A stretch of 64,000 bases of DNA from Brachionus manjavacas (Eukaryota; Rotifera; Eurotatoria; Ploima; Brachionidae), in assembly GCA_019054805.1 (NCBI GenBank), contig JAHQIY010000010.1, positions 2,897,501 through 2,961,500 of the forward strand, written 5' to 3'. The notes beneath the pieces were generated by a model. That model was not told where the DNA came from. It worked only from the letters and a program-made list of their open reading frames with translations, and made no database searches. A program made the translations under genes and the position numbers. How positions within the stretch are numbered: the first letter of the stretch is position 1; every line of letters starts with the position of its first letter. Below, piece by piece: positions 47,250-59,053 of the stretch.

Positions 47250-48521
47250 ATTTATTCAATTAATAAATGATATTTATACTTGTACTTGGTTGAAGATGTG
47301 TAATAGGTTCTAATTGCTGGAATCTTCGTTGATCGACACGATTAACCGTGTCGAAACCATTTGGAGCAATTTCAAATGCAACTTCATTTTCATTTTGACT
47401 AATTGTTTCGACGTATTTTTTTTCATTTCCTTTATTTGGCTTACTGTTAAACATTATCTCATAACCCATAAATTTAATAGCTTAAAAACATATAATTTAT
47501 AGGTAAATTCTAAGGTTAAAAAATACAATTTACAGGTAAATTTTAAAGATAAAAAATACAATTTACCTGAACTGTGTTGCGTATTTAAATTGTACATTAT
47601 TTTTGAGAGTAGGCCAACACAATCTTGTGTATTAAACTGAGTCATCATAGCTGCTAACATTTTTTCCATCGTGCCATTAGCTTGTTCATGAGACCTTGAC
47701 TTTGAGGATGCCTTGGACGACCATGGACCATTTTGCAATTTCCATCCCATGAATTAATTAAATCTCTCATTAAAGTGTTTTTAAACTCTTTTCCATTATC
47801 ACTCTGGAAAATTAAAGGCAGTCCAAAATAAGCAAAGACTTTTTCTTCTAAACCATCACAAACTTCTTCAGCGCTTTTCTGTTCTTGAGCCCAAATAATG
47901 TGAAATTTACTAAACTGATCCACAACATGCGCTATCCAATTGTAAGTTTTATCTTTTTTTTACATGGTCGATGCCTCATGTCAACTAGGTATAAAATGAT
48001 AAAAAAATCATCTGATCGAAAAGGTTTTAGACGAGGTTGGGTTTGTTGAGTTTATTTTAAATTACAAATCGAACATAATTTAATAAATTGTATAATTACT
48101 ATTCTTGGAATTCCGTAGTATCCTAAATATAATTGTTGTTCCATTTTATCAATTTTTACGTGGCCACGTTGAACACAATGTAAGTCATATAAAATGTTGA
48201 AATAGCATTCATTTACTGCTACTGGTAAATTGTACTATTCTTTTCTTCGCTTGAACTGGCGATAAATTTTCGTATTTCATTTATCATTTGAATATTAAAC
48301 ATTTATTTTTTGTAGTAGAATTTTTTGTTTGGATCTGGATTCTCAATTGAATTTTCCAAATATTTGATAATGCTATCATATTTCTCTTGTGATACAATAA
48401 TTGATGTTGAATCTTGACGTGCAGTATAGTGCATTAAGAACTGTTCAAATAGATCAGAATGTGCTTTTCGACGAGTCGATTCAATTTCATCTATTTGAGA
48501 TTGTAGTGGATCTTCGGTCAT
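47250..48521 (-). pseudogene. DDE integrase relic, KRBA2/Ginger-like
   Basis: Minus strand. MTEDPLQSQIDEIESTRRKA opens at 48521 (72 codons). Then CSICNLK-like zinc-binding remnants (about 48080), then MDQFSKFHIIWAQEQKSAEE, YFGLPLIFQSDNGKEFKN and HGRPRHPQSQGLM (47923-47690). The catalytic Glu region (NGTMEKMLAAMMTQ) is in a shifted frame, and MGYEIMFNSKPNKGN (a PYExxFxxKP-type segment) lies at 47469. This matches integrases of the KRBA2/Ginger group, possibly domesticated elsewhere. Here it is broken. Confidence 0.65.
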
Positions 48522-49169
48522 TGTTTAAATTTTAAAAAATTTAAAATTCAAAATTCAATAATGAAAAAATATTTATAATTTCATATGATTAATTTACAAA
48601 ATTTATTATGCAATTTATAATAATGATATTTAATTAACAAATTAAAATTAAAATTTATAGCTGCCATATGAAAGGTATAAATACATGATTGGCATACCGA
48701 AATTTATAAATTGTTTTTTTTTTTTTACATTTTGTGTAGAAAAATTTTGAAATAGCATTGAAAAAGTGCGATGTTTCAAATATTTTTTTCAGTTTCAAAT
48801 AAAAAAATAGTTTTAAGTTAAAATTTCAAGCATGAAAAAGTTTGTGTTTTTTGTAAATTTTGATTTTTGGTCTGTGGTATGATGATCCATAAGATAATAT
48901 TTGTAGTTTAAAAAACTATCAACGCTCTTTTTTAAATTTTTCATAAATTAAATATTTGTCAAAATGCACCAAACGATAGTCTAAAAAGAAATAAATAGAA
49001 AAAACAAAGTTTTTCAGGTCTATTCAGTTAAGTAAACTGTGCTTCACCTTTTAATGGAGTAACTTTTGTTCTCAGGTTTTATTAACTATTATTACACCTG
49101 ATCCTAAAATTGTTCACCTTTTTAGAATTTATTTAAAAAAGCCAATGTAATGATAAAAGATAAGATAGA

Positions 49170-49340
49170 AAAAAAAATTTAAAGTTGAGCGGAGTAGGTA
49201 AAATTTGCGAAATAGATGAATCTATGTTCTCCTGAGTAAGATGCTTGAAGGGCGAACAATTTTTTTTAATTATTTATATTTAAAGACAACAAACCAAATG
49301 CTTTTTCTAAAGCTCTTTTAAATTAAAAATTATTAAATTC
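49170..49340 (+). pseudogene. Merlin-like transposase fragment
   Basis: Reads GVGKICEIDESMFS, with EIDES at 49209-49223, then VRCLKGEQF after one stop. A related fragment lies at 31115. This is the ISXO2-like DDE signature region, and only it survives. Confidence 0.4.
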
Positions 49341-50442
49341 AATATTTATATTAGTTTCGAGAATTAGGTATTCAATCTAATAGATTTATTAAATTTGTTC
49401 ACATAATTCTATTAGCAAATTGAAGTTGATGATCAAATGTAAATTTCAGATAAAAATTTTTAGTTTTTGATTTAAAAAAAGGTGTTTTTTATCGATTTCA
49501 TAAAAACTAAATTTTAAGACATGATTTGTTTAATCTTTAATAAGAAAGGAACCAATATTATTTTTTTTCTGAAGTAAAATAAATTCTATATCAATATTTT
49601 GAAATTTTGCAATACAAAATTTAAATTTGTTTCGCTGTAATATATTTTAATTAGTATTATACAATCATTTAAAGGCAAAAATTTGGATGCTTAAATGTGG
49701 ATTTTAAAAATGTTTTTAAAATTTTTAAATTAATTTTTTAATTCTAAAAATAAATTTGTCATTTGATGCATTCAATCTTAAAGATACCACGAACTTTTTA
49801 ATTCTTTCAAAATAAAAAGAAGTCAATCTTTAAAAATGTATGACTTAACTTTCTGTTAAATCAAACTCTTTAGTATTAGCTGGTTCGTTTTTTTTTTCTT
49901 TATTTTAAAATCGATTTTTTAAAAAAATTTCCTCAAATAATAAAAATTCCGTTAAAAAAAACTTTATTTTGTTTTTAGATTGTTATTTTGATTTTTTTCT
50001 TTTTTTTTTTTTATTCTTGACGACTAGATTTTCAATTATACTCATTTTTCTTTTTGGTTTTAAATTATTTTTATTTTTCAGTAGAATTTTTCCCAATTTA
50101 ATTTTTTTTTTAGATTGGAAATTTTCATTTTTACTTTATTTTTAATTCTAAATTAATATTTTAAAAGTATTAATTTTATTATAATTTTAAGAATTTCAAT
50201 GAGAATTTTAATTATCTTATAAAAGAAAAACTTGAATTTATAAATATTTTATTAAATTTTTCATTTTTTTTTAAAATTATTTTATAATCATAATTTTTTG
50301 TAATTTTTTCCCATTTCATCTTAAGTTGCATAAATAAAAAAAACTTTACTTAAAAAAAAAAAAAAATTTATTTAAAAAAAAAAAAAATTTATTTAAAAAA
50401 AAAAAAAAAATTATTTAAAAAACTAAAAAAAAAAAATAAATA

Positions 50443-50720
50443 GAAACTAGTTGTAGGTAGTAGGTACTTATAGTCGTTGGTACTTTTAGGTCGTTAGAGT
50501 TGTTGGTTATTGGTTGTTGGCCTACGTCCAATCAACAACTTGTTGGTAGTTGGACGTTAACTAATATTAACTACTACCAATAACCAATCAACTACAACCA
50601 CCACCAACTGCCAACTACCAACTGCCACAAACACCAACAAATACTTCCAACTGCCAACATTCAACCAATACTAACTAGCAATTACTACCAACTATCAACC
50701 AACAACAACCTACTACAATT
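50443..50720. repeat. CAAC/GTTG minisatellite, left copy
   Basis: Degenerate runs of GTTGTTGGT-like then CCAACTACCAAC-like units, so the block itself is a palindrome around about 50530. It is the inverted counterpart of 56630-57085. Confidence 0.75.
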
Positions 50721-50852
50721 AATACGTTTTTCAGTTTTTTGTCTTTTTTAAATTTTTTTTGTTTAAATATAATTTAATTTTTTCCTGATTTTTTTCTTTT
50801 AAAATATATTTATCAAATTTTACAGGTAATCAAAATTACTAAGAATAATAAT

Positions 50853-52440
50853 TTAAAATTTTTTAAAAATGAAAACAACTATTTTGTTTCTCACACAACA
50901 TTTTGAATAAACACCCGATGAATTGACCTCACCAGGCCAATATTTAGCTCCACAAAACTCACAAAAGTCTACCAATTCGCCTTGATTATCGATTTCGATA
51001 AGTGAATCACGGCTAATACTCCAAGCTATGTGTGATATGAGATAGTGCAATTGCTCACGTCTTCTTTCATGATTCAAACCCAAACGATACATTAGCTCTT
51101 TTGCTGTCTCACTTCGTTTTACTCGTGCCCTATAATCGCGCTGTTTTTGCAAACTGGCCTCTCGCTCTGCTTCCGTTTCATTTGCACGCTTATCTTATTG
51201 CCGTTGTGCCTCTCTATTCAATCGAATGTCGGTCTGTGCGTGCGTTTCATTATTTCGAAGGTTTCTATGAGTTTGGACATCATTATTTTGACGTATATTT
51301 ATCTCTGCATTAGTTTCATTCGCTCTTTGTTCTCTATGCATTTGAGAATCGCTAGTCTGTCTTTCTAATGCCTGCTGAGGAGTTTCATTATATCTTATAA
51401 CTCGATGTAGCTGAGAATCGCGAGTCTGTCTTTCTAATGTCTGCTGAGGAGTTTCATTATCTCTTATAACTCGATGTAGCTGAGAATCGCGAGTTTGGCT
51501 AACTTAAGTCTCCTCAGTGGATTCATTAGTTCTTCTCTCTCTATGTTTTTGGCAGTCGCGATTCTGCCTTTCAAGAGTTTGTTCAGGTGTTTGTTTTTCT
51601 CTTCGTACTTTTTCTCGCATTTCCCTTGTTATCGCCGTACTCTGAAGTTCGTCCAAGTTTTCATTGTTTTTATCCTGAAGCTGATTACGTAAATTCCTTC
51701 TCACACGAATTGAGGTCCTAATAGGGTCAACGGTACGAATTCGTCCAACCCGAGATTGATTTAGTTCCCATTCGATTGTTAGTGGAGTTTTGTGCTTACT
51801 TTTGGAACCGACAGGTCTACCTCTACGTTTAGTCTTAGGGGTAACACTATCATTTCCGACTACATTAAAATTGGATATGTTAGGATCAATATCGTCTCCT
51901 TCGATTAAACTAAGACCTTAATGCAATTTATTTTAATAATAATTTAATTTATTGCAAGATCTTACTTACTTTGCTCAAGTTCAGAAGTAATATTCGCTAG
52001 ATCGGTTTCATGAGTAATTGAAGTCATTTGCTGATCAATAAGCGAGTTTCCATGTCCTAAACTCATTGGCTGATCAACAGGCAAAAATATTTTTCTATTT
52101 GGAAATGAAGCTGAAGTACCAGGTCGATCATTTGAGTAATCAACAGTTGTTACTGACTGCATCGATATGATATCTAAAGATAAAAAGCAATTAATTTAAT
52201 TTTAATGTTTCAATTAGATTTATCACCATTATGTCTTCTTTTAAAGTTTTAAAAGAAATTTTTTGTGCTGTATTTTGTTTGAACTGGCGTTCAATGTCGG
52301 CATTGGACCAACCATTTAGTTCACGCAAACCAAAAATTTCAACTATATTATCGTCTTTCTTCGTAAATAATTTCTCTATTTAATATGAAACTAAAATATA
52401 TTCCAACATATTTTTATATAATTACTTGGAGGCATTTCGG
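50853..52440 (-). pseudogene. Helitron-like protein N-terminal region with 23-aa repeats
   Basis: Minus strand. KDDNIVEIFGLRELNGWSNA (about 52360), RRGRPVGSKSKHKT (AT-hook, 51815), then repeated blocks such as NETPQQALERQTSDSQMHRE with a 69-bp period in the DNA (51379 and 51448). It ends VDFCEFCGAKYWPGEVNSSG and YSKCCVRNKI. The arginine-rich ETPxQ repeats leading to a C-x2-C...CC finger are typical of the region before the Helitron Rep domain. The Rep/helicase part is absent: the frame ends where the inverted-repeat arm starts. Confidence 0.5.
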
Positions 52441-54050
52441 GTCATAATTTTCAAAATCTTAATTAAATATCTGTTAAATCAAAATCATTAGATATAAGGA
52501 TATAAATAAGCAAATTACTACCAACTTTTTGTATTTATGATGTAATAAATAAATTATTAATGTTTAGGTTAATAAATAATTATTGTTCATAAGTTAATTT
52601 TATTTTAATCAAACTTGGAATTTTCTAAAAATATATCAATTTTAAATAGTTAAGTAATAAAAAAGTAAATTATTAAAAATGACTTTTGTTTATAAATTAG
52701 CTTTATTAAAAAAAAAATTTTGGATTTTCTAATAAATATTACAATTTTATAAGGTTTAATTAGTAAATTTTTAAAAATTAATTTATTTATAATGATTTAT
52801 TTTAAAAACAAACAAATTGAGACGAAATTACAATTAAATGTTGCAAACAAAATTGAGTTTAAATATTTACTAAATTATAAAAAAAAAAGTTGAATTAATT
52901 GCTTGATTGATTGATTGTTTGTTTAACCCGATTAAGAAAGTAATAAATTGATTTTTCGATACCTTAAAATAATAGTTTTAAAGATGTGAAAGCTTTGAGT
53001 GACTATAGAAATCGAATAGTTTAGTCCATTATAAGTCCTGAATCACATACAGTTATCGGACTGTGTGTATTTAGTCCTTATAAAGTGCAAGCAATTTTTT
53101 CAATTAATCAATTAATTATAATTAAAATTCCTTAAAATAATAAAAAAAATCAAGAAGGAAAAAGGAAAAATATGGTAATATGAATTATGCTTGATTGTCC
53201 AAAAGTCCACTTCAATTTCCAACCAAAATTCCATTATTTACAAATCCATACACCCATTCTGACTTTCATTAAATTCCAATCTTTATAAATTTCATTTCCA
53301 TGCTGCGCTCATCACGATGCCTTTCAAATTTTTAATACTATTTACTCTAAATCATGATATCCGATACAGTGTACATTATGAGAATGCCTATAACATGACT
53401 TAGAGATCAAGTAAAAATTAGAATGGACATCTTGCAGCTTTAATTTTATTTAAAAGGAATTCCATCCTACGGGAACCCTATTTAGGCTTATACGTGTAAA
53501 GAAATCTTCAATCAGTCTTTTATTTTGCCACCTCAGTTATCTAATTCATACTAACTATGAAATAACTGTGAAAGGATGGCAGATTTCATCGCCAGCATCA
53601 TTAGCAATCTATCTCCATGACAACATAGCCTCGCTGACTCAACTCGAGAGGGCCTAATCGGAAAGATCGCTTCGATCCGGGCGAGTGATATCCAAATCAA
53701 CCCCTTTTAAAAGACTGACTAAAGCAGTAAAGACTGGTAGTCATTCGAAAAATGGCGTTTTAAAAAGAGACCAGTACGATTAAGAGAAAGAATAGAGTAA
53801 ATCTAAAAGATCTTTTTAGTTTACCCTATCCTTACTATCCTGTGTCCTACCTAAATGAAAATTAGCTTTTCAAGTAGGACATTATTATTTGGTTCAATAT
53901 TTTTTGATTGAACTGTGCTTAAAATTAAATTTTTTATTAGAATTTAATCTTTCAATTTTGCTGTATCATTCTGTTTTTTTACATTATGTCTAAATTATGT
54001 TTTCAAATCAATCTTTAGATTTTAATTTGATTTTTATACAGTTAGCTAGT
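52440..54050. other. AT-rich DNA with one unexplained GC-richer patch
   Basis: No protein remnant is recognised. A GC-richer stretch at 53575-53720 (containing AACTCGAGAGGGCCTAATCG and GCTTCGATCCGGGCG) stands out but matches no RNA gene I can support. Confidence 0.4.
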
Positions 54051-54300
54051 GTATGAGTGCGTGGCGTAATGGTAAGCGTGGTGATCGTCTGTGGTTTGAA
54101 AAAAATAAACTTTTTTTAAATCGTAAAATATTTAACTTTCAATTTTTAGAAATAATTACAAATTTCTCAAAGTCAAATTAAAGATTATTAAATATGAAGA
54201 TAATGAATATTTAATTTAATTGGCCATAGCACAGTGGTGATCGTCTTGTTTAGAAAACCAAAAGTGGATGGATCGATCCTGTATAGTTCGGAAAAATTTT
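54050..54300 (+). repeat. Two tRNA-like SINE heads
   Basis: TGGCGTAATGG at 54062-54072 and TAGCACAGTGG at 54227-54237 fit the RNA polymerase III A box. GGATCGATCC at 54270-54279 resembles a B box. Both continue with GTGATCGTCTxGT. They are too degenerate for functional tRNA genes; short tRNA-derived SINE remnants fit best. Confidence 0.45.
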
Positions 54301-54829
54301 AATATTTATTTAATTATAAATGATAAATCTAAGAATTTTTGAAAATAATTAAATATTTAATCAAGATTTAGTTGGGATTAAAAATCATTAAACCTATTTT
54401 TGCCTCTTAATTGCTAAATTAATTTCAGAATTTACTAAAACAGAAAACTTTAGCGGGGGGAGAAAAAACTCAATGGAACGGCAAATTTTATTTTGGAACG
54501 CTATTTTATTTAAACGGAACGGCAAAGAAATTTGGCGCAAAAATTCAAATTTTTTCTGAAGCGCCACGCCAATGTAACGGCCAATTGACCTCATTTTCGT
54601 GATGGCCCACTCGACTCACCCCAAAACAACTTTACCCCATTAAATTCGGAAAAGTTTTCAAAATAAGACAAAGTGAAGTCACCATTCCTCATTAAATAAC
54701 TCGGCAAGGGCTACAAATTGAGCTATCGAACGTATTTTTGCGACGCTCAATTCAATAGTTGATGACACAGAAAGACAGACAGACACACAGACAAACAACG
54801 CGCTACCGGGATTAAAGCCCAAATGTGGA

Positions 54830-56338
54830 CAATTTTCTTCATTTCGTATTATTGTTTGTATTATCGCTTTAAAGCAATTGGAAACAATCAAATTTAATAA
54901 ATGAGCAATACGTGGAATCCTTTCCAAAAAGTGATGAAAGAGAGAAAGATCCGTTTTAATATATTTACTCTTGATGTTTATCATTACTGTAAGCCTTCCT
55001 TTTCGGTGTGTTGAGAATAAATTTTTCAAGCTATTTTTTCATTTTTTGAATCCCAATTTTAAACTGCCTACACGGAACGACCTTTCAGAATTAGCAAGCA
55101 TTTATTATGAAAAAGAAAAAAAATCAACTATATCAAGACTAAGAGAAATAAAAAGTGTGAGCCTGACAACCGACTGCTGGACATCTGTTCAAAACTTCTC
55201 ATAAATAGGTTTAACAATTTCATTTATTAAATTTGATTGTTTCCAATTGATTTAAAGCGATAAAACAAACAATAATACGAAATAAAGAAAACTGTCCATA
55301 TGAAAACCTGTATGTGACAACACAGGAAATAGAAGCAACTGATAAGCAAAATATTAATTATTCTACTCGTCAAAAAATACATGAAAATATTGATCTATTT
55401 TCTATATTCAGTCAAGCTTTAGAGAAATTTAGCTCAATCGCTTCATATTATTATCATTAAACAATAATGAAAGAAGAATTGATGAAAAAACAAAGAGAAA
55501 TAAGTGAAAAACAGCTTTCAATTGTCCAACAAGTAGTTACAAGATGGAATAGAACATTTTTAATGGTTGAAAGTGTTATCAAGAATAAAGAATCGCTGAA
55601 TCCAATTTTATCCAATGATCAAAAACATAAAAATCTGCAGCTAAAATCCAATGAAGATGAAATTCTCGAAAATGCGATGTTGGTCTTACAAACTTTCTAT
55701 AATATTATTGAATATATTTCTTCCTAATATTCTGCAACTTCAAGTCTTATTATACCAGCATTTACAGTGTTAATTAAAGCTTGTGAAATAAATATTGATG
55801 ACTAACAATTTTCAGTTGGATTCAAACAATTAATAAAAATATACAAAGATTTCTACTCTTAGCAATATTGAATTTTTGAAAACAAGGACCTGGTCCTAGC
55901 AGCGTTTTTGAACCCCCGGTACAAAAAATTTTCAAGTTCAACAGAAACGCAGAGAAATGAGTTTTTGAAAAGGCTTAAAGGCAAATCAGAGAATCAATTT
56001 CAAATTTCAGAGATGTAATCAAATTGAGTTCCACAAATAAAAACCATTTGACTCATGAAAACAAAACTAAACAAAGAAAAGGAGTTCAAATGAGTGATTC
56101 GTCTGATGATGAAGCTGAAATTGAAGTAAACTGGAGATCAGTTAAGAAAAAAATCACGAATTATAAATTAGAGCCGAAAACAAATAGACTGACCGAATTT
56201 TGGAACGATAACAAAAACAAGTATCCAATATTATTCGAATATTCAAAACATAAACATCAGCAAAAGCTACAAGCACGCCTCCAGAAAGAATATTTTCCAG
56301 AACTGGTTATCAAATATGGGACAGAAGAAACAAAATAA
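54830..56338 (+). pseudogene. hAT (ZBED-like) transposase relic
   Basis: Reads LREIKSVSLTTDCWTSVQNF (hAT DxW motif), LLNLIVSN then FKAIKQTIIRNKENCP, IVQQVVTRWNRTFLMVES (the TRWNS-type motif), LAAFLNPRYKKFSSSTETQR, LTEFWNDNKNKYPILFEYSK. Frames are interrupted by stops. The LLNLIVSN stretch is also present in inverse orientation at 54838-54915. Long intact pieces (55467-55727, 56024-56338) suggest moderate age. Confidence 0.75.
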
Positions 56339-56629
56339 AACCCGAAAAGGTAGAAAAATAATGTTTCTATATGAAAATTATGAAATAATTTAAAAATATT
56401 TTTTTAAAAAATTAATTATTTTACTTAAATTAAACATATTAACAAATAAAAAAGAAACAAATTATTTTATTTACAAAAAATTTAAAAAAAAAAACTTAAT
56501 TATTAATCTTTGTAATTTTGATAACCTGCAAAATTTGATAAATATATTTTAAAAGAAAAAAATCAGGAAAAAATTAAATTATATTTAAACAAAAAAAATT
56601 TTAAAAAAACAAAAAACTGAAAAACGTAT

Positions 56630-57085
56630 TAATTGTTGTAGGTTGTTGTTGGTTTATAGTTAGTAGTATTTGCTGGTTGGTATTGGTTGAATATTGGCAG
56701 TTGGAAGTAGTTGTTGGTGTTTGTGGTTAGTGTTTGTTGGTAGTTAGTAGTAGTTAGTATTAGTTGGGAGGAGTTGGCAGTTGGATGGGTGTTGGTGGTA
56801 GTTGATAGTGGGTAGTTGTTGCTGGTTGGTATTGGTTGAATGTTGGCAATTGGGAGTATTTGTTGATGTTTGTGGTTAGTGGTTGTTGGCAGTTGGTAGT
56901 TGGTACTTTTAGGTCGTTAGAGTTGTTGGTTATTGGTTGTTGGCCAACGTCCAATTACCAACAAGTTGTTAGTAGTTGGGGTTGGGGGTTGTTGGTAGTT
57001 GTTGATTGGACGTAAACCAACAACCAACAACTTCCAACGACCTAAAAGTACCAACGACTATAAGTACCTACTACCTACAACTAGT
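56630..57085. repeat. GTTG/CAAC minisatellite, right copy
   Basis: Longer version of the same array, with units such as GTTGGTAGTTGG. It ends with ACCTACTACCTACAACTAGT, the mirror of ACTAGTTGTAGGTAGTAGGT at 50447. Confidence 0.75.
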
Positions 57086-58994
57086 TTCTATTTATTTTTT
57101 TTTTTAGTTTTTTAAATAATTTTTTTTTTTTTTTTAAATAAAGTTTTTTTTATTTAAGCAACTTAAGATGAAATGGGAAAAAAAATTACAAAAAATTATG
57201 ATTATAAAATAATTTTAAAAAAAAATGAAAAATTTAATAAAATATTTATAAATTCAAGTTTTTCTTTTATAAGATAATTAAAATTCTCATTGAAATTCCT
57301 TAAATTATAATAAAATTAATACTTTTAAAATATTAATTTAGAATTAAAAATAAAGTAAAAATGAAAATTTCCAATCTAAAAAAAAAATTAAATTGGGAAA
57401 AATTCTATTGAAAAATAAAAATAATTTGAAACCAAAAAGAAAAATGAGTATAATTGAAAATCTAGTCGTCAAGAATTAAAAAAAAAAGAAAAAATCAAAA
57501 TAACAATCTAAAAACAAAATAAAGTTTTTTTTACCGGAATTTTTATTATTTGAGGAAATTTTTTTAAAAAATCGATTTTAAAATAAAAAAAAAAAAAACG
57601 AACCAGCGAATACTAAAATGTTTGATTTAACAGAAAGTTAAGTCATACATTTTTAAAGATTGACTTCTGTTTATTTTGAAAGAATAAAAAAGTTCGTGGT
57701 ATCTTTAAGATTGAATACATCAAATGACAAATTTATTTTTAGAATTAAAATTTTGAAATAAATTTCATTTGAAACATAACAAATGAACTTGTTTGAAAAC
57801 TTTCTATTTTAATCATTTAACTTTTGATCGTGTGCTCATGATCATGTACTTCAAATTTGGTATATTATTTTTTAACAAAAAAAATGAGTGAACTAATGGT
57901 TAACAAAACCTGAGGAACGAGTTTTTCGCATAATAGGTGAACTATGATTCACCAGACCAACTAGACCGAGTTTTTAAACAATTGAATATAAATTTTTATC
58001 TAAACGAATTATTTATCTTTTTTTTTCTTTTTTTTAATTTATCATTTTCAATTTTTTTTCATACATTTTTATTCTGAAGGGACATTAGCTCGTTACAGAT
58101 AAACTAATAAATAGATAAATTATTTAAAAGTTAAAAAAAGAATTTTCAAAATTTTTGCAAATTTCAAAAAATTAAACAGTTTATTTTCTTTTGTTCCACT
58201 TGATTTGAATTCATTATAACAATTCAAATTTATTTACATATTTTACTTACAATAACTAACTTTAATATTTGAATATAGTGCTTTCATAATTGTCTTAATC
58301 CATTTTTTTATTAATTTTTTTACAACTTAAAAATAAATTTTAATTAAAAAATTTAGAAAATGCAAAAACATTTAAATTCATTGAAATTCATTCATTCAAG
58401 TTTTTCTTACAAGAAATGTTGTTTGTACAGTATGTCACAAAAAGTTAGAATCAAGTTGAAAATAATAAAAATATTGTTTTTTTGAATTAAAAAAATCGTT
58501 ATCTATGAATTTTTTTCAATTAATAGCTTTTTTTAAGTAAGACTACCAAAAAATCTGACAAAATAGAGAAAAAATGGGTAAAAATAAAATAACTGATCAA
58601 CAGAGATGGCAACAGAAATGACATGTCTTTTGAAAAATCAGACAAAGACTGAAAGAGAAATAGCCGACTTAATGAAATAATGAACAAAAAAACAATCAAA
58701 TAGAAAAAAAATTTGATTTTAACTTTTTGTCACATATTATACAGAAATATCCATTAAATCATTTAATCAACACTTATGAAAAAAATTTTTTAAAATTCAA
58801 TTTTTAATAAGAATTTTTCAATTTAATAAATAAAATAAATTAATCAATTAAATAATCAATAAAAATTTCTTTTTCTTTTATTTTTATTATTCTGGAAGCG
58901 GAGCAACAGGTAAAACCTTTTATAATTTATTTTTTACTTCTATTATTTCTACTTTGTAGTTTTTTAAAAAATTTAATAAATATTTGCGAAATAT

Positions 58995-59000
58995 TTTATT
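58995..59000 (-). terminator. poly(A) signal, calmodulin-like gene
   Basis: AATAAA on the minus strand, 54 nt past the TAG stop. Confidence 0.45.
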
Positions 59001-59053
59001 AAAAAAAAAAATTATTTAAACTAAGTGATCTAAATAGGAAAAAAATTCCAAGT

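Larger units (their letters stand above)
49015..57968. mobile_element. About 9-kb composite with long diverged inverted repeats
   Basis: Left edge GGTCTATTCAGTTAAGTAAA and right edge (reverse complement) GGTCTAGTTGGTCTGGTGAA align with many changes, then share CTCAGGTTTT-TTAAC-ATTA. Further in, 49738-50855 and 56493-57752 are inverted copies, including ACGAACCAGC/GCTGGTTCGT and the CAAC/GTTG minisatellite. AGTTTTT flanks both ends (49008-49014 and 57969-57975), a possible target duplication. The left arm carries a Merlin-like EIDES frame. The core holds Helitron-like and hAT-like relics. Confidence 0.55.

Noticed and set aside
47250..48521. LTR retrotransposon (Gypsy) integrase
   Set aside because: No long terminal repeats, protease or reverse transcriptase nearby, and the sequence is closer to the KRBA2/Ginger pattern.
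53575..53720. tRNA gene
   Set aside because: GCTTCGATCC resembles a T-arm, but no matching acceptor stem, A box at the right distance or anticodon arm could be found.
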